This document shows, piece by piece, positions 26,928-36,352 of a stretch of 57,589 nt of DNA (position 1 is the first letter of the stretch; each line of letters begins with the position of its first letter). The translations under genes and the position numbers were made by a program. The notes beneath the pieces were generated by a model, which worked only from the letters and a program-made list of their open reading frames with translations, did not search any database and had not been told where the DNA came from. The DNA lies in the NCBI RefSeq assembly GCF_015752155.1, contig NZ_JADOVI010000019.1:1-57589 (forward strand), written 5' to 3'. Source of the stretch: Cryobacterium sp. MP_M3. Its GTDB lineage: Bacteria; Actinomycetota; Actinomycetes; Actinomycetales; Microbacteriaceae.

Positions 26928-27472
26928 CGACAGCCCTCGACCGCTGCGAGGCGACCCAGAGCGAGGCTCCGAAACGGGACGTAGGCCCGGTCGCAGCGCT
27001 CCAGCGCCTGCTCGGCGCCGTCCGGCCCGCAGAGGTTGAGCAGTGCACCCATCAGCGGGATGACGTCGACGTCGGGGTCCGGCCAGCGGGCGAGGTCGAT
27101 CACGGTGCGGAGGGGCCGGGTGACCCGGAGGCCGGTGAGCGCTACCGTGTCCGTCGGCGGGCAGGTCACCTCGCGCAGGATGAGCCTGGCCGAGGGTTGC
27201 AGATGCACCCGGGCGCCCACGTCCACGCAGAAGTGATGGCGGCGAGGCTCCGGTGCGAACCCGAGGATCCAGGCCGCGGTGAGGCGTTCAGCGATCGCCC
27301 TCGGCGGCACGAGGAGCGCCGCGGCCTGCGCCCGCGTGGCGGGGGAGTCACGCTCGTCGACCGGGCACCAGAAATCGCCGAGGCCGAACAGCTCACCGTC
27401 CAGCCGGGCGCTGCACAGCTCAGCGACGGGCAGGTCACGGCCGGAGAGAACGGAACGCAACCTGGTCGTCAT
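26906..27472 (-). CDS. AbiEi-like antitoxin-family protein
   Basis: A 188-residue protein resembling the actinobacterial AbiEi (type IV antitoxin) family found in this neighbourhood: MTTRLRSVLSGRDLP start, ARLDGELFGLGDFWCPVDE, an alanine/leucine-rich helix and a C-terminal restriction-endonuclease-like half with VTRPLRTVIDLARW. No toxin (AbiEii-type nucleotidyltransferase) is adjacent. ATG 27472 is preferred to the longer frame. The stop lies inside the relA 3' end, on the opposite strand. A true toxin-antitoxin role is doubtful without a partner. Confidence 0.7.
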   Translation of the reverse strand: MTTRLRSVLSGRDLPVAELCSARLDGELFGLGDFWCPVDERDSPATRAQAAALLVPPRAIAERLTAAWILGFAPEPRRHHFCVDVGARVHLQPSARLILREVTCPPTDTVALTGLRVTRPLRTVIDLARWPDPDVDVIPLMGALLNLCGPDGAEQALERCDRAYVPFRSLALGRLAAVEGCRQPSLTR

Positions 27473-27512
27473 CCGCCCAGAGTGAAGCCGTCGTGGGCGG
27501 CCGGACAAGCGA

Positions 27513-27540
27513 AACGGGGATCTGTGGACAGATCCCCGTT
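27513..27540 (-). terminator. Terminator of the DUF349 gene
   Basis: A perfect 12-bp inverted repeat (AACGGGGATCTG and complement) around a four-base loop lies 38 bases after the DUF349 stop on the minus strand. The following T-run is short (GTTTCGCTTG), so it may act in both directions weakly. Confidence 0.75.
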
Positions 27541-27578
27541 CTCACTGCTGTGGACGAACCGGGCGCGCCGGCGCCGCC

Positions 27579-28811
27579 CTACTGCCCAATGGCCTTCAAC
27601 CACGCCTTGCGGGTCTCCAGGGCCTCGGTCGCCGCGGCGATGGCTGCGGCATCCTTCCCGGCCTTCGCCTCGTCCAGCTCAGACTCGAGCTTGGCGATGG
27701 CGTCATGCAGTTGTCCGGCGAGACCCTCGGCACGGGCCTTCGTCTCCGGGTTGTTGCGCTTCCAGTGGTCGTCGTCGAGCTTGCGCACGGCGGCCTCCAC
27801 CTTGCGCATGCGGTCTTCGACAACCTTGACCGAGTCGCGCGGAACCTTGCCGAGCGCGTCCCAGCGGCGCTGGATCGAGCTGAGGGCCGTGCGCGCCTTG
27901 GTGCGGTCGGTCTCGGTGAGCAGCAACTCGGCCTCGGTGAGCAACTCGAGCTTCTGGGCCAGGTTGCCCGCGAACTCTTCGTTGTCCTGGGCGTCGATCT
28001 CGCTCTTGACCGAGTAGAGCACGTCACCGGCGGCTTTGAACTTGGCCCACATGGCGTCGTCCTGCTTCTTGCCGCTGCGCCCGGCGGACTTCCAATCGTC
28101 GAGCAGGCTGCGGTAGGCGGGGATGCCGTCGGCGCCCTTCGGGGCAAGCGCCTCGGCCTGCTCGATGAGCTGCTGCTTGCGGTTGCGAACGTCCTTGTGG
28201 GCGCTGTCCAACTCGGCGAAGAACGCCTTGCGGTTCTGCTCGATCGTTGTGCGCGCGGCACGGAACCGCTTCCACAGGTCGTTGGCCTCGCCCTTGGGGA
28301 TGCGGGGTGCGTCGTGCTGGTGCGCCTGCCACTTCGCGAAGAGCGCCTCCAAAGCGGCGCTGGTCTGCTTCCACTGCGTCTTGGCCGGGTCCTCCGCGGC
28401 AAGCGCCTCAGCCTCGGCCACGATGGCGGCGCGCTCAGCGACGGCAGCGGCGGCCGCTGCCTTCGCCTCGGCGCCCTGCTGCTCGGTGAGCTCGCTCACG
28501 GCGCCGCCCAGGGCACCGAGGCGAGCCGCGAGGGCAGCGAGGTTGCCGACGGCGTTCGCGGTGGCCACGGCCTCGGTCAGGTGCGCGACGGACTTCGCGA
28601 TGTCTGCCGCGGGGGCGCCGCCCTTGGCGCGCTGTTCGAGGAGCGTGACTTGTCCGTTGAGCTCAACGTACTTGCGCTCGAAGTAGGCCAGGGCCTCTTC
28701 CGGGGTAGCGTCCGGGTACTGTCCCACGGCACGTTCGCCGGTCGCCTCGCGCACGTAAACCGTGCCGGATTCGTCTACGCGACCCCATGGTTGCTGATCT
28801 GTCGTAGTCAA
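27579..28811 (-). CDS. DUF349 coiled-coil protein
   Basis: A 410-residue protein made of several DUF349 repeats, each a helical hairpin of about 70 residues with W-K/R-x-x-x pattern (LDDWKSAGRSGKKQDDAMWAKF; WKQTSAALEALFAKWQAHQHD; RWDALGKVPRDSVKVVEDRM). The N-terminus (PWGRVDESGTVYVRE) is the extra beta hairpin seen in actinobacterial members. Function is not settled. TTG 28811 is the likely start, four bases after AAGGTGAGG, instead of the ATG 11 codons upstream. Confidence 0.85.
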   Translation of the reverse strand: MTTTDQQPWGRVDESGTVYVREATGERAVGQYPDATPEEALAYFERKYVELNGQVTLLEQRAKGGAPAADIAKSVAHLTEAVATANAVGNLAALAARLGALGGAVSELTEQQGAEAKAAAAAAVAERAAIVAEAEALAAEDPAKTQWKQTSAALEALFAKWQAHQHDAPRIPKGEANDLWKRFRAARTTIEQNRKAFFAELDSAHKDVRNRKQQLIEQAEALAPKGADGIPAYRSLLDDWKSAGRSGKKQDDAMWAKFKAAGDVLYSVKSEIDAQDNEEFAGNLAQKLELLTEAELLLTETDRTKARTALSSIQRRWDALGKVPRDSVKVVEDRMRKVEAAVRKLDDDHWKRNNPETKARAEGLAGQLHDAIAKLESELDEAKAGKDAAAIAAATEALETRKAWLKAIGQ

Positions 28812-28900
28812 GAGCCTCACCTTTAAATGTCGTTGTCTGCCCACGAATGAGCCAATACCCGGTCAAGCCTATTGCAAGGCCGACCGCTGTTCGCCTGAAA

Positions 28901-29701
28901 CTACTTAACTGATACCTGAGTGATGGTCGTCGGGACGACGGGCTTGCCGTCCGTGGCACCGCCCTCCACCCCTGCGGCCACGATCTCGGCCTTCACCCGG
29001 TCGAGTCCGCTGGTGACCCGGCCCAGTACGGTGTAACCGCCCACGGCGTCCGCCGGGATGGTCGTGTCGTCGTAGACGATGAAGAACTGGCTGCCCATGC
29101 TGTAGGCGTTCCCGCCCTGGCGGGCCATGGCGATGGTGCCGGCCGGGTAGACGCTGTCGGCGGGGGCGTTCTCGACGGGGCCGTAGCTGTAGCCGGGGCC
29201 GCCCGTGCCGTCGCCCTTGGGGTCGCCGCACTGCAGAACGGAGAATCCGCCGGTGGTGAGGCGGTGGCAGGACACTCCTTTGTAGAAGCCGGACTTGACC
29301 AGGCTGATCATCGACGACACGGCCTGCGGGGCCGCGGCGCCGTCGAGCTCGATCCCGAGGGGGATGCCATTGAGGTCCATGGTCCCGGTCCAGTTGCGGT
29401 CCTCTGCGAGGGTGCTGGGGGGCACATCGCCGGTGTTCGCTCCCGCGGCGGCGGTCGGCGTGGCACTGGGCGTGGCCCCGGCCGACGCGGACGGCGCGGG
29501 GGTTCCCGGTCCGCCGTTGAAGAAGAAGACCTGCGCGACGATGGCGAGCACGATGACGACGGTGACCCCGGCGCCGGCCAGCACGTTGTCGCGCACGCGT
29601 CGCTTCTCCTGGTGTTCGTGCACGGCGCGACGGGCCTGGTACGCCCGGACTCGGGACCTGGCCTCGCGGGTTTCGCGGTCTTGCTTCTTGTTCGGTGCCA
29701 C
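28901..29701 (-). CDS. Membrane-anchored cyclophilin-type peptidyl-prolyl isomerase
   Basis: A 266-residue protein. A basic cytoplasmic N-terminus (about 1-43) and one transmembrane helix (about 44-68) are followed by an extracytoplasmic serine/alanine/proline linker (about 73-100). The C-terminal cyclophilin domain (about 105-264) contains [45 protein letters not shown] and [13 protein letters not shown]. It isomerises Xaa-Pro bonds during folding outside the membrane. GTG 29701 is chosen because GGAGG sits seven bases upstream; the ORF's ATG lies eight codons further out. It diverges from rarA. Confidence 0.93.
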   Translation of the reverse strand: MAPNKKQDRETREARSRVRAYQARRAVHEHQEKRRVRDNVLAGAGVTVVIVLAIVAQVFFFNGGPGTPAPSASAGATPSATPTAAAGANTGDVPPSTLAEDRNWTGTMDLNGIPLGIELDGAAAPQAVSSMISLVKSGFYKGVSCHRLTTGGFSVLQCGDPKGDGTGGPGYSYGPVENAPADSVYPAGTIAMARQGGNAYSMGSQFFIVYDDTTIPADAVGGYTVLGRVTSGLDRVKAEIVAAGVEGGATDGKPVVPTTITQVSVK

Positions 29702-29864
29702 GTCGAATCCTCCAGGGGCTGCCACAGGGGCCAGGTCAGACAGGGAAAATCGGGGCGCGCGCGCGAGCCCGGACCACGTTGAACTCTACGCCAGCATCGT
29801 TCGGCGCCCGTCCAGCCGCGCGGACTGCGCCCGATGCCTGATCGGCCCCGTCACCGGCACAAAC

Positions 29865-29870
29865 TACGCT
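29865..29870 (+). promoter_or_regulatory. -10 box of leaderless rarA
   Basis: TACGCT ends six bases before the rarA ATG, so transcription would start at or next to the A of the start codon. No ribosome-binding site precedes the ATG. Confidence 0.55.
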
Positions 29871-29876
29871 GGACCC

Positions 29877-31217
29877 ATGGTCGAAGTTCAACCGGGACTG
29901 CGCAGCGGCGCCACCCCCCTCGCGGTGCGGATGCGTCCGACCTCGCTGGCCGAGGTCGCCGGGCAGCGGCACCTGCTCACCCCGGGCTCCCCGCTGGTCA
30001 GCCTCGCCAGCGACAAGACGGGGGAGCAGGGCTCGGTCTCCGTCATCCTCTGGGGTCCGCCCGGAACCGGGAAGACCACCCTGGCCCAGGCGATCGCCCA
30101 CAGTTCCGGTCGCCGGTTCGTCGAACTCTCGGCGGTGAACGCCGGGGTGCGCGACGTGCGCCAGGTGATGGAGGAGGCCCGCACCAGCCGGGACCTGTAC
30201 GGACTGTCCACCGTTCTGTTCCTCGATGAGATCCACCGGTTCAGCAAGGCCCAGCAGGATGCGCTGCTGCCCGGGGTTGAGAACGGCGTGATCATCCTCG
30301 TCGCCGCGACCACCGAGAACCCGTCGTTCTCGGTGATCTCCCCGCTGCTGTCCCGGTCGCTGCTGCTCACGCTCGAAACCCTGAGCGACGACGACCTCGG
30401 TATCGTCGTCGACCGGGCCGTCACTGACCCGCGCGGCCTCGCGGGGCGGTTCACCCTGCACCCGGATGCCAGGGCCATGATCATCCGCCTCGCCTCCGGC
30501 GACGCCCGGCGGGCGCTGACGGCCCTGGAGGCGGCATCCGTCTCCGCGGCCACCGCGGTCGAACCCGGCTCCGACGAGCCGGCGCTGATCACCACCGAGA
30601 TCGTCTCGCTGGCCGTGGACCGGGCGCTGCTGCGCTACGACCGCAACGGCGACGAGCACTACGACATCATCAGCGCCTTCATCAAATCCGTGCGCGGTTC
30701 GGATGTCGACGCCTCCCTCCACTACCTCGCCCGCATGATCGAGGCAGGGGAGGACCCCCGGTTCATCGCGCGCCGGATCATCGTGCTCGCGTCGGAGGAC
30801 ATCGGCATGGCCGACCCACAGGCCCTGGTCATCGCGGTGGCCGCCGCCGACGCGGTGCAGCTGATCGGCATGCCGGAGGGTCGGATCCCGCTCGCCCAGG
30901 CCGTGGTGCACCTGGCCACCGCCCCGAAATCCAACGCCGCCTATCTGGCGCTGGACAAAGCCATCGCCGACGTGCGGGCCGGCAAGACCGGCCGGGTTCC
31001 GAAGCCCCTTCGCGACGCCCACTACGGCGGGGCGAAACGGCTGGGCCACGGCAAAGGGTACAAGTACCCCCACGACGACGCCCTCGGCGTGCTCGCCCAG
31101 CAGTACCCGCCCGACGAACTCAGGTCGGTCACGTACTACGAACCCACCGAACACGGCAACGAGCGTGAGGTGTCCGCTCGGCTCGCGAAGCTGCGCCGGA
31201 TCATCCGCGGCCGGTAG
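29877..31217 (+). CDS. rarA: Replication-associated recombination ATPase RarA (MgsA)
   Basis: A 446-residue AAA+ protein of the RarA/MgsA/WRNIP1 family that acts at stalled replication forks. It opens with [21 protein letters not shown]. Walker [11 protein letters not shown] lies at about 61-70 and Walker [17 protein letters not shown] at about 114-129. Sensor-1 [10 protein letters not shown] and the C-terminal tetramerisation part ([22 protein letters not shown]) follow. ATG 29877 is the start: it matches family N-termini and follows a -10 box at leaderless spacing. The long upstream reading is unsupported. Confidence 0.96.
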   Translation: MVEVQPGLRSGATPLAVRMRPTSLAEVAGQRHLLTPGSPLVSLASDKTGEQGSVSVILWGPPGTGKTTLAQAIAHSSGRRFVELSAVNAGVRDVRQVMEEARTSRDLYGLSTVLFLDEIHRFSKAQQDALLPGVENGVIILVAATTENPSFSVISPLLSRSLLLTLETLSDDDLGIVVDRAVTDPRGLAGRFTLHPDARAMIIRLASGDARRALTALEAASVSAATAVEPGSDEPALITTEIVSLAVDRALLRYDRNGDEHYDIISAFIKSVRGSDVDASLHYLARMIEAGEDPRFIARRIIVLASEDIGMADPQALVIAVAAADAVQLIGMPEGRIPLAQAVVHLATAPKSNAAYLALDKAIADVRAGKTGRVPKPLRDAHYGGAKRLGHGKGYKYPHDDALGVLAQQYPPDELRSVTYYEPTEHGNEREVSARLAKLRRIIRGR

Positions 31218-31261
31218 CGGGCAGGCTGCCGGCGGGAGCGCACGGGGAAGTTCCGCTGTGG

Positions 31262-31448
31262 TAACCTGATCAGGCCTACAACCGGTCTGGCATGCGGCTG
31301 CGTCCAGACCCACGTTGAGGGGATTCCTCTATAGCCGAGGATCCCGTGGCACCACCCCTCTGATCTCCCATGACGCCCGGCGTTCTCTTTCGAGAGCGCC
31401 AGCGCCCTGGATTCCCCGTTTTGTTTGCAGTTCCATCGAAAGGACACC
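31262..31448 (+). promoter_or_regulatory. Structured 5' leader of rpsD
   Basis: A TAACCT -10 candidate at 31262-31267 would give a leader of about 180 bases. Within it GGTCTGG (31284-31290) pairs with CCAGACC (31304-31310), and GGCGTTCTC (31379-31387) pairs with GAGAGCGCC (31392-31400) around a TTTC loop, 48 bases before the start codon. S4 represses its own mRNA in known systems, so an autoregulatory role is plausible but not shown. Confidence 0.45.
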
Positions 31449-32078
31449 GTGTCTACCAAGTCACGTACCCGCAGTAAGACCCGCCTCTCGCGGGCACTGG
31501 GCATCGCCCTGACCCCCAAGGCCGCGCGCTACCTCGAGAAGCGTCCTTACGCTCCGGGCGAGCACGGCCGCACCAAGCGCAAGACGGACTCCGACTACGC
31601 GGTGCGCCTTCGCGAAAAGCAGCGCTTACGCGCCCAGTACGGCATCCGCGAGGCACAGCTCAAGATCGCCTTCGAAGAGGCACGTCGCGCCCAGGGCCTG
31701 ACCGGTGAGAACCTGGTCGAGATCCTCGAGACCCGTCTCGACGCCCTCCTTGTGCGTTCGGCCATCGCCCGCACCACCGCGCAGGCTCGCCAGATGGTTG
31801 TGCACCGTCACATCCTGATCGACGGCCAGCTCGTCGACCGGCCCTCCTTCCGCGTGAAGCCGGGCCAGCTCATCCACGTCAAGGCCAAGAGCGAAGGCAT
31901 GGAGCCGTTCCAGGTTGCCGCTGCCGGCGGTCACGTCGACGTGCTCCCGAAGCTGCCGCCGTACCTCGAGGTCGAGATCGACAAGCTGCAGGCGCGCCTT
32001 GTGCGCCGCCCGAAGCGCATCGAAATCCCCGTGACCTGTGAAGTCCAGCTCGTCGTGGAGTACTACGCGGCCCGCTAG
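31449..32078 (+). CDS. rpsD: 30S ribosomal protein S4
   Basis: A 209-residue primary 16S rRNA-binding protein that nucleates 30S assembly. The N-terminal arm has KSRTRSKTRLSRALGIALTPKAARYLEKRPYAPGEHG; the S4 RNA-binding domain (about 95-160) has LETRLDALLVRSAIARTTAQARQMVVHRHILI. The start is GTG 31449 behind GAAAGGA. It is a stand-alone gene outside the ribosomal operons, as in many actinobacteria where it follows rarA. A strong terminator follows at 32129. Confidence 0.98.
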   Translation: MSTKSRTRSKTRLSRALGIALTPKAARYLEKRPYAPGEHGRTKRKTDSDYAVRLREKQRLRAQYGIREAQLKIAFEEARRAQGLTGENLVEILETRLDALLVRSAIARTTAQARQMVVHRHILIDGQLVDRPSFRVKPGQLIHVKAKSEGMEPFQVAAAGGHVDVLPKLPPYLEVEIDKLQARLVRRPKRIEIPVTCEVQLVVEYYAAR

Positions 32079-32128
32079 GTCCCGATTCAGCCGCATCGCC
32101 GCCGCGCGGTGCATCTGAACTACGCTGG

Positions 32129-32169
32129 AGAGCGGATCACCCTTCGGGGTGGTCCGCTCTTTCGTTTTT
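32129..32169 (+). terminator. Intrinsic terminator after rpsD
   Basis: AGAGCGGATCACCC, a TTCG tetraloop and GGGTGGTCCGCTCT (14 bp, one wobble) are followed by TTCGTTTTT. A strong rho-independent terminator 50 bases after the rpsD stop. Confidence 0.93.
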
Positions 32170-32234
32170 GTCCCGTCGCGCCCGGTCGAGTGCGGCGCCT
32201 CGTCGCATGCCGAATCTGGAATGGATGGTTGTCA

Positions 32235-32609
32235 ATGTCAGGTGGGGATATCGCCGGTCTGATCGCGGCCGCCGTGTTCGCGGTCCTTGTCGGCGTGCTC
32301 GCGGTTCCACTCGTGAAACTGGGCCGCGTCTTCGACGAGACGACCGCGGCCATCCGTGAGCTGAGCCAGAACGTCACGCCGATCCTCGAGGAGACGACCA
32401 CCACCATCCAGGAGACCAACAAGCAGCTGGCCAGGGTGGACACCATCACCGGCAATGTGGCGGATGTCACCGGCAACGTCTCCGCGCTGGTCGCGCTGGT
32501 CGCGGCGACCGTCGGCGGCCCGCTGGTCAAGCTGGCCGGGTTCTCGGCCGGTGTGCGCGCGGCGTTCCTGGCCGCCCGGCCGTCCCGCGCCCGCCGCCGC
32601 AAGGGCTAG
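32235..32609 (+). CDS. DUF948 membrane-associated protein
   Basis: A 124-residue protein with one N-terminal membrane helix (about 6-28, IAGLIAAAVFAVLVGVLAVPLV). A methyl-accepting-protein-like helical stretch follows (about 35-75, IRELSQNVTPILEETTTTIQETNKQ), as in DUF948. The C-terminus is basic. The ATG at 32235 is chosen over an upstream frame that runs through the rpsD terminator. It lies between rpsD and alaS, a position it holds in many Microbacteriaceae. Confidence 0.88.
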   Translation: MSGGDIAGLIAAAVFAVLVGVLAVPLVKLGRVFDETTAAIRELSQNVTPILEETTTTIQETNKQLARVDTITGNVADVTGNVSALVALVAATVGGPLVKLAGFSAGVRAAFLAARPSRARRRKG

Positions 32610-32622
32610 GCCCGCTCGACCC

Positions 32623-32708
32623 GCTCCGAATTCAGGTGTGAAACCCGGAACAGTGCGACGGATGCCCGGCCCGGCCTTGAGCGCGGGCTCTACTCCTGAA
32701 TTCGGAAC
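32623..32708. repeat. Inverted-repeat element in the DUF948-small protein gap
   Basis: TCCGAATTCAGG (32625-32636) and its exact complement (32695-32706) are separated by 58 bases. Outward and inward of the arms the match continues with single mismatches (15 of 17). Each arm contains GAATTC. The 306-base gap (32610-32915) holds no open frame that I can support besides this element and a TACGCT -10 candidate at 32766-32771. Confidence 0.6.
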
Positions 32709-32915
32709 ACACGCGATCGGCTCGGGATCATGGCTTCGGTCATTCGGAGACAGCGCGAGGTCGGCTACGCTGGAAAGGTGCCGGTCGAGTCTGGGATTCA
32801 CCGGCTTGCCCGTGTTCGACGGCGTGACCGACCCGCAACTGCCGTCCAACGCATGTCCCACCCCGCATCAGGGGCTCCGCAATCAGGGTCTCCACACACC
32901 ACAGGGAGCATTGTC

Positions 32916-33170
32916 ATGAAGAACTTCATCTGGTTCGTCGTCGGCGTCGGCGTCGGACTTGTCATATCCCGCGAAGCCAGCAAGACGCGCCAGGGCAAGC
33001 AGTTCTTCAGCGACCTCGACACGAAGGCCCGGGAATTCGGCGAAGCCATCTCCGAGGGCTATCGCAAGCGCGAGGCCGAACTGCGCGATGCGATCGGCGA
33101 TGCCGCCGCAGGAGCGACCGACGTCGCCACCGACGCCGGCAACGCCATCGGAAACCTGGCCAAGCCGTAG
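32916..33170 (+). CDS. Small YtxH-like membrane protein
   Basis: An 84-residue protein. It has a glycine/valine-rich N-terminal membrane helix (FIWFVVGVGVGLVIS, about 4-18), a basic segment KTRQGKQFF and a helical, alanine-rich tail. The layout is YtxH-like. AGGGAG precedes the ATG. It sits immediately before alaS, 51 bases upstream. The role is unknown. Confidence 0.8.
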   Translation: MKNFIWFVVGVGVGLVISREASKTRQGKQFFSDLDTKAREFGEAISEGYRKREAELRDAIGDAAAGATDVATDAGNAIGNLAKP

Positions 33171-33221
33171 GCTGCCCACCCGGCAACCCTCTCCATCTCG
33201 TCTCAACGAACTACGGAACAC

Positions 33222-35876
33222 ATGCAGACTGCTGAAATTCGCGGGCGCTGGCTCGACTTCTTCGCGGATCGCGGGCACACCGTTGTCCCCTCCGCCTCGC
33301 TCGTCAGCGACGACCCCACACTTCTCTTCACGGTTGCCGGCATGGTGCCGTTCGTGCCGTACCTGACCGGTCTGGTGCCTGCCCCGTACCCGCGGGCGAC
33401 CAGCGTGCAGAAGTGCATCCGCACCAACGACATCGAAGAGGTCGGTAAAACGCCGCGCCACGGCACGTTCTTCCAGATGAACGGGAACTTCTCCTTCGGC
33501 GACTACTTCAAGGAACAGGCGATCGGCTACGCCTGGGAGTTGCTCACGACGTCGGAGGCGGACGGCGGCTACGGCTTCGCGGAGAAGGACCTCTGGGTCA
33601 CCGTCTACGAAGACGACGATGAGGCCTTCCGTTACTGGAGGGCTCTCGGCCTGCCGGAGGCGCGCATCCAGCGCCTCGGCATGGACACGAACTACTGGTC
33701 CACCGGCCAGCCCGGCCCCGCGGGTCCCTGCTCGGAGATCTTCTTCGACCGCGGCCCGGCCTACGGCATCGACGGCGGCCCGGCCACCGACGACGACCGG
33801 TACGTCGAAATCTGGAACCTCGTCTTCATGCAGTACCTCCGCGGTGAGGGCACCGGCAAGAACGACTTCGTCATCCTCGGTGACCTGCCCAAGAAGAACA
33901 TTGACACCGGCATGGGTCTCGAACGCGTCGCCTTCCTCAAGCAGGGCGTCGAGAACATGTATGAGATCGACCAGGTCCGCCCGGTCCTCGACCGCGCCGC
34001 CGAGCTGTCCGGGCGCCGCTACGGAGCCTCCCACGACGACGACGTGCGGATGCGGATCGTCGCCGACCACGTGCGCTCCTCCCTGATGCTGATGAGCGAC
34101 GGTGTAATGCCGTCAAACGAAGGTCGCGGCTACATCCTGCGCCGGCTGATGCGCCGCAGCGTGCGGGCGATGCGCCTGCTCGGCGTGGACACGGCATCCT
34201 TCACCGAACTCTTCCCGGCGTCCCGCGACGCGATGGCGAGCGCCTACCCGGAGGTCAAGACCGACTTCTCCCGGATCAGCCAGGCCGCCTACGCCGAGGA
34301 GGAGACCTTCCTCCGCACCCTGGCCAGCGGCAGCAGCGTGCTCGACCTGGCCGTCGCGAAGACGAAGCAGGCCAACAAGAGCGTCCTGCCCGGCCAGACC
34401 GCGTTCCTGCTGCACGACACCTACGGGTTCCCGATCGAGATCACCCTTGAGATGGCCGAGGAGGCCGGGCTGAGCGTGAACCGCGACGCCTTCGACACCC
34501 TGATGAGCAAGCAGCGGGCGATGGCCAAGGCCGATGCGAAGGCCAAGAAGACGCACCTCGCAGACCTCTCCGTCTACAGCGCGTTCCGCGCCGAGGGTGA
34601 AACCACCTTCACCGGCTACGAGACGCTGCAGACCGAATCGACCGTGCTCGGCATCATCGTCGACGGCGTCTCCGTCACCAGCGCCGTGGCCGGCGAAATC
34701 GCCGAGGTGATCCTCGCCGAGACCGCGCTCTACGCCGAATCCGGCGGCCAGGAAGCCGACGCCGGACTCATCGTCGGCACCGGCTACGAGCTCGAGGTCA
34801 TCGATGTGCAGAAGCCCGTCAAGGGCCTGATCAGCCACAAGGTGCAGGTCACCAGCGGCGAGGTCGGCGTCGGCGACCAGGCCACCAGCGTGGTCGACCC
34901 CGACTGGCGCCGCGGCGCCCGCCAGGCGCACTCCGGCACCCACGTGCTGCACGCCGCCCTCCGCCAGGTGCTCGGCCCGAACGCCCACCAGTCCGGTTCG
35001 TACAACAAGGCCGGCTTCTTCCGACTCGACTTCTCCTGGAACCAGGCCCTGTCCCCGGCGACCCGCAGCGAGATCGAGGAGATCTCCAACAACGCCATCC
35101 GCGACAACCTGCCCGTCACCACCCGGGAGCTGCCGCTGGCCGAGGCCAAGGCGCTCGGCGCCATGGCCCTCTTCAGCGAGAAATACGGCGACCGCGTGCG
35201 CGTCGTCGACATCGGCGGTCCCTGGTCGCGGGAGCTCTGCGCCGGAACGCACGTCTCCACGAGCGCCGAGATCGGCATGATCAGCCTGGTCAGCGAGGCA
35301 TCCGTCGGTTCCACCAACCGGCGGGTCGAGTCCCTGGTCGGCCTCGAGGCGTTCCGCGACCTCGCCGCCGAGCGTTCCATCGTGTCCCTGCTCACGTCGA
35401 GCCTGAAGACGCCGAAGGAACAACTGCCCGAGCGCATCAACGACCTGGTCCTGAACCTCAAGGCCGCCGAGAAGAAGATCGCCGCGTTCGAGGCGCGGGC
35501 GCTCACCGACAAGGTGCCCGCGCTAGTGGCCACCGCCGCCCGTGCCGGCTCTGCCATGGTCGTGGCAGAAAACCTCGGCACCCTGGGCTCCGCGGACGAC
35601 CTGCGGATGCTCGTCACGGCCACCCGGGAGCGACTCGGCAGCGATCCGGCGGTCGTCGCCCTCGCCGCGGTGGTCGCCGACAAGCCGGTGGTCATCGTGG
35701 CCACCAACCAGGCGGCCAGGGATGCCGGGCACCGTGCGGGAGCCCTCGCCAAGCAGGTCGCCGGGATCCTCGGCGGCGGCGGCGGCGGAAAAGACGACCT
35801 CGCCCAGGGTGGCGGCACGAACGTCGCGGCCATCCCGGCCGCCCTCGCAGCCGTTCGCACCACCGTCGCGGGCTGA
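33222..35876 (+). CDS. alaS: Alanyl-tRNA synthetase
   Basis: An 884-residue class II synthetase. The catalytic core starts MQTAEIRGRWLDFFADRGHTVVPSAS; motif 2 lies in FFQMNGNFSFGDYFKEQ and motif 3 in NIDTGMGLERVA. The editing domain has the metal-binding HSGTHVLHAALRQVLG and C-A-G-T-H (ELCAGTH). The C-terminal C-Ala/DHHA1 domain ends with a GGGGGGKDDLAQGGG block. Length is normal and nothing looks broken. RuvX follows after three bases. Confidence 0.98.
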   Translation: MQTAEIRGRWLDFFADRGHTVVPSASLVSDDPTLLFTVAGMVPFVPYLTGLVPAPYPRATSVQKCIRTNDIEEVGKTPRHGTFFQMNGNFSFGDYFKEQAIGYAWELLTTSEADGGYGFAEKDLWVTVYEDDDEAFRYWRALGLPEARIQRLGMDTNYWSTGQPGPAGPCSEIFFDRGPAYGIDGGPATDDDRYVEIWNLVFMQYLRGEGTGKNDFVILGDLPKKNIDTGMGLERVAFLKQGVENMYEIDQVRPVLDRAAELSGRRYGASHDDDVRMRIVADHVRSSLMLMSDGVMPSNEGRGYILRRLMRRSVRAMRLLGVDTASFTELFPASRDAMASAYPEVKTDFSRISQAAYAEEETFLRTLASGSSVLDLAVAKTKQANKSVLPGQTAFLLHDTYGFPIEITLEMAEEAGLSVNRDAFDTLMSKQRAMAKADAKAKKTHLADLSVYSAFRAEGETTFTGYETLQTESTVLGIIVDGVSVTSAVAGEIAEVILAETALYAESGGQEADAGLIVGTGYELEVIDVQKPVKGLISHKVQVTSGEVGVGDQATSVVDPDWRRGARQAHSGTHVLHAALRQVLGPNAHQSGSYNKAGFFRLDFSWNQALSPATRSEIEEISNNAIRDNLPVTTRELPLAEAKALGAMALFSEKYGDRVRVVDIGGPWSRELCAGTHVSTSAEIGMISLVSEASVGSTNRRVESLVGLEAFRDLAAERSIVSLLTSSLKTPKEQLPERINDLVLNLKAAEKKIAAFEARALTDKVPALVATAARAGSAMVVAENLGTLGSADDLRMLVTATRERLGSDPAVVALAAVVADKPVVIVATNQAARDAGHRAGALAKQVAGILGGGGGGKDDLAQGGGTNVAAIPAALAAVRTTVAG

Positions 35877-35879
35877 CCG

Positions 35880-36350
35880 GTGCGACACGGCGTGCGGGTC
35901 GGGGTTGACGTCGGCACGGCCCGGATCGGCCTGGCCAGGAGTGACCCGCACGGCATGCTCGCGACGCCGGTCGAAACCGTCAGCCGCGACCACTCCGGCA
36001 CCACCGACGTGGTGCGGATCGTGGCCGTGGTCGCCGAACTGGACGCCATCGAGGTGGTGGTCGGCCTGCCGCTGGCTCTCTCCGGCAACCGGACGGCGTC
36101 CACCAACGACGCCGTCGGGTTCGCCGAGACGCTCGCGCGCAGCCTGCCCGTGCCGGTGCGGCTGGTCGACGAGCGTCTCTCCACCGTGGCCGCGCAGTCC
36201 GTGCTCCGGGCGGCCGGGCGGAAGGCGAAGACCCAGCGCCCAGTGGTCGACCAGGTTGCCGCGACTATAATTCTGCAGCACGCCCTGGACACCGAACGTG
36301 CCCTCGGAATGCCACCCGGCTCGCCCGTAGCTCCGACCGAAGGGCCGTAA
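35880..36350 (+). CDS. ruvX: Holliday junction resolvase-like RuvX (YqgF)
   Basis: A 156-residue YqgF-family protein of the RNase H fold. It contains RVGVDVGTARIGLARSD (Asp at about 10), VVVGLPLALSGN, LVDERLSTVAAQ and a final Asp in VVDQVAATIIL. It takes part in pre-16S rRNA 5' end maturation in E. coli and is called a putative junction resolvase. The start is GTG, three bases after the alaS stop. Confidence 0.95.
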   Translation: MRHGVRVGVDVGTARIGLARSDPHGMLATPVETVSRDHSGTTDVVRIVAVVAELDAIEVVVGLPLALSGNRTASTNDAVGFAETLARSLPVPVRLVDERLSTVAAQSVLRAAGRKAKTQRPVVDQVAATIILQHALDTERALGMPPGSPVAPTEGP

Positions 36351-36352
36351 CC

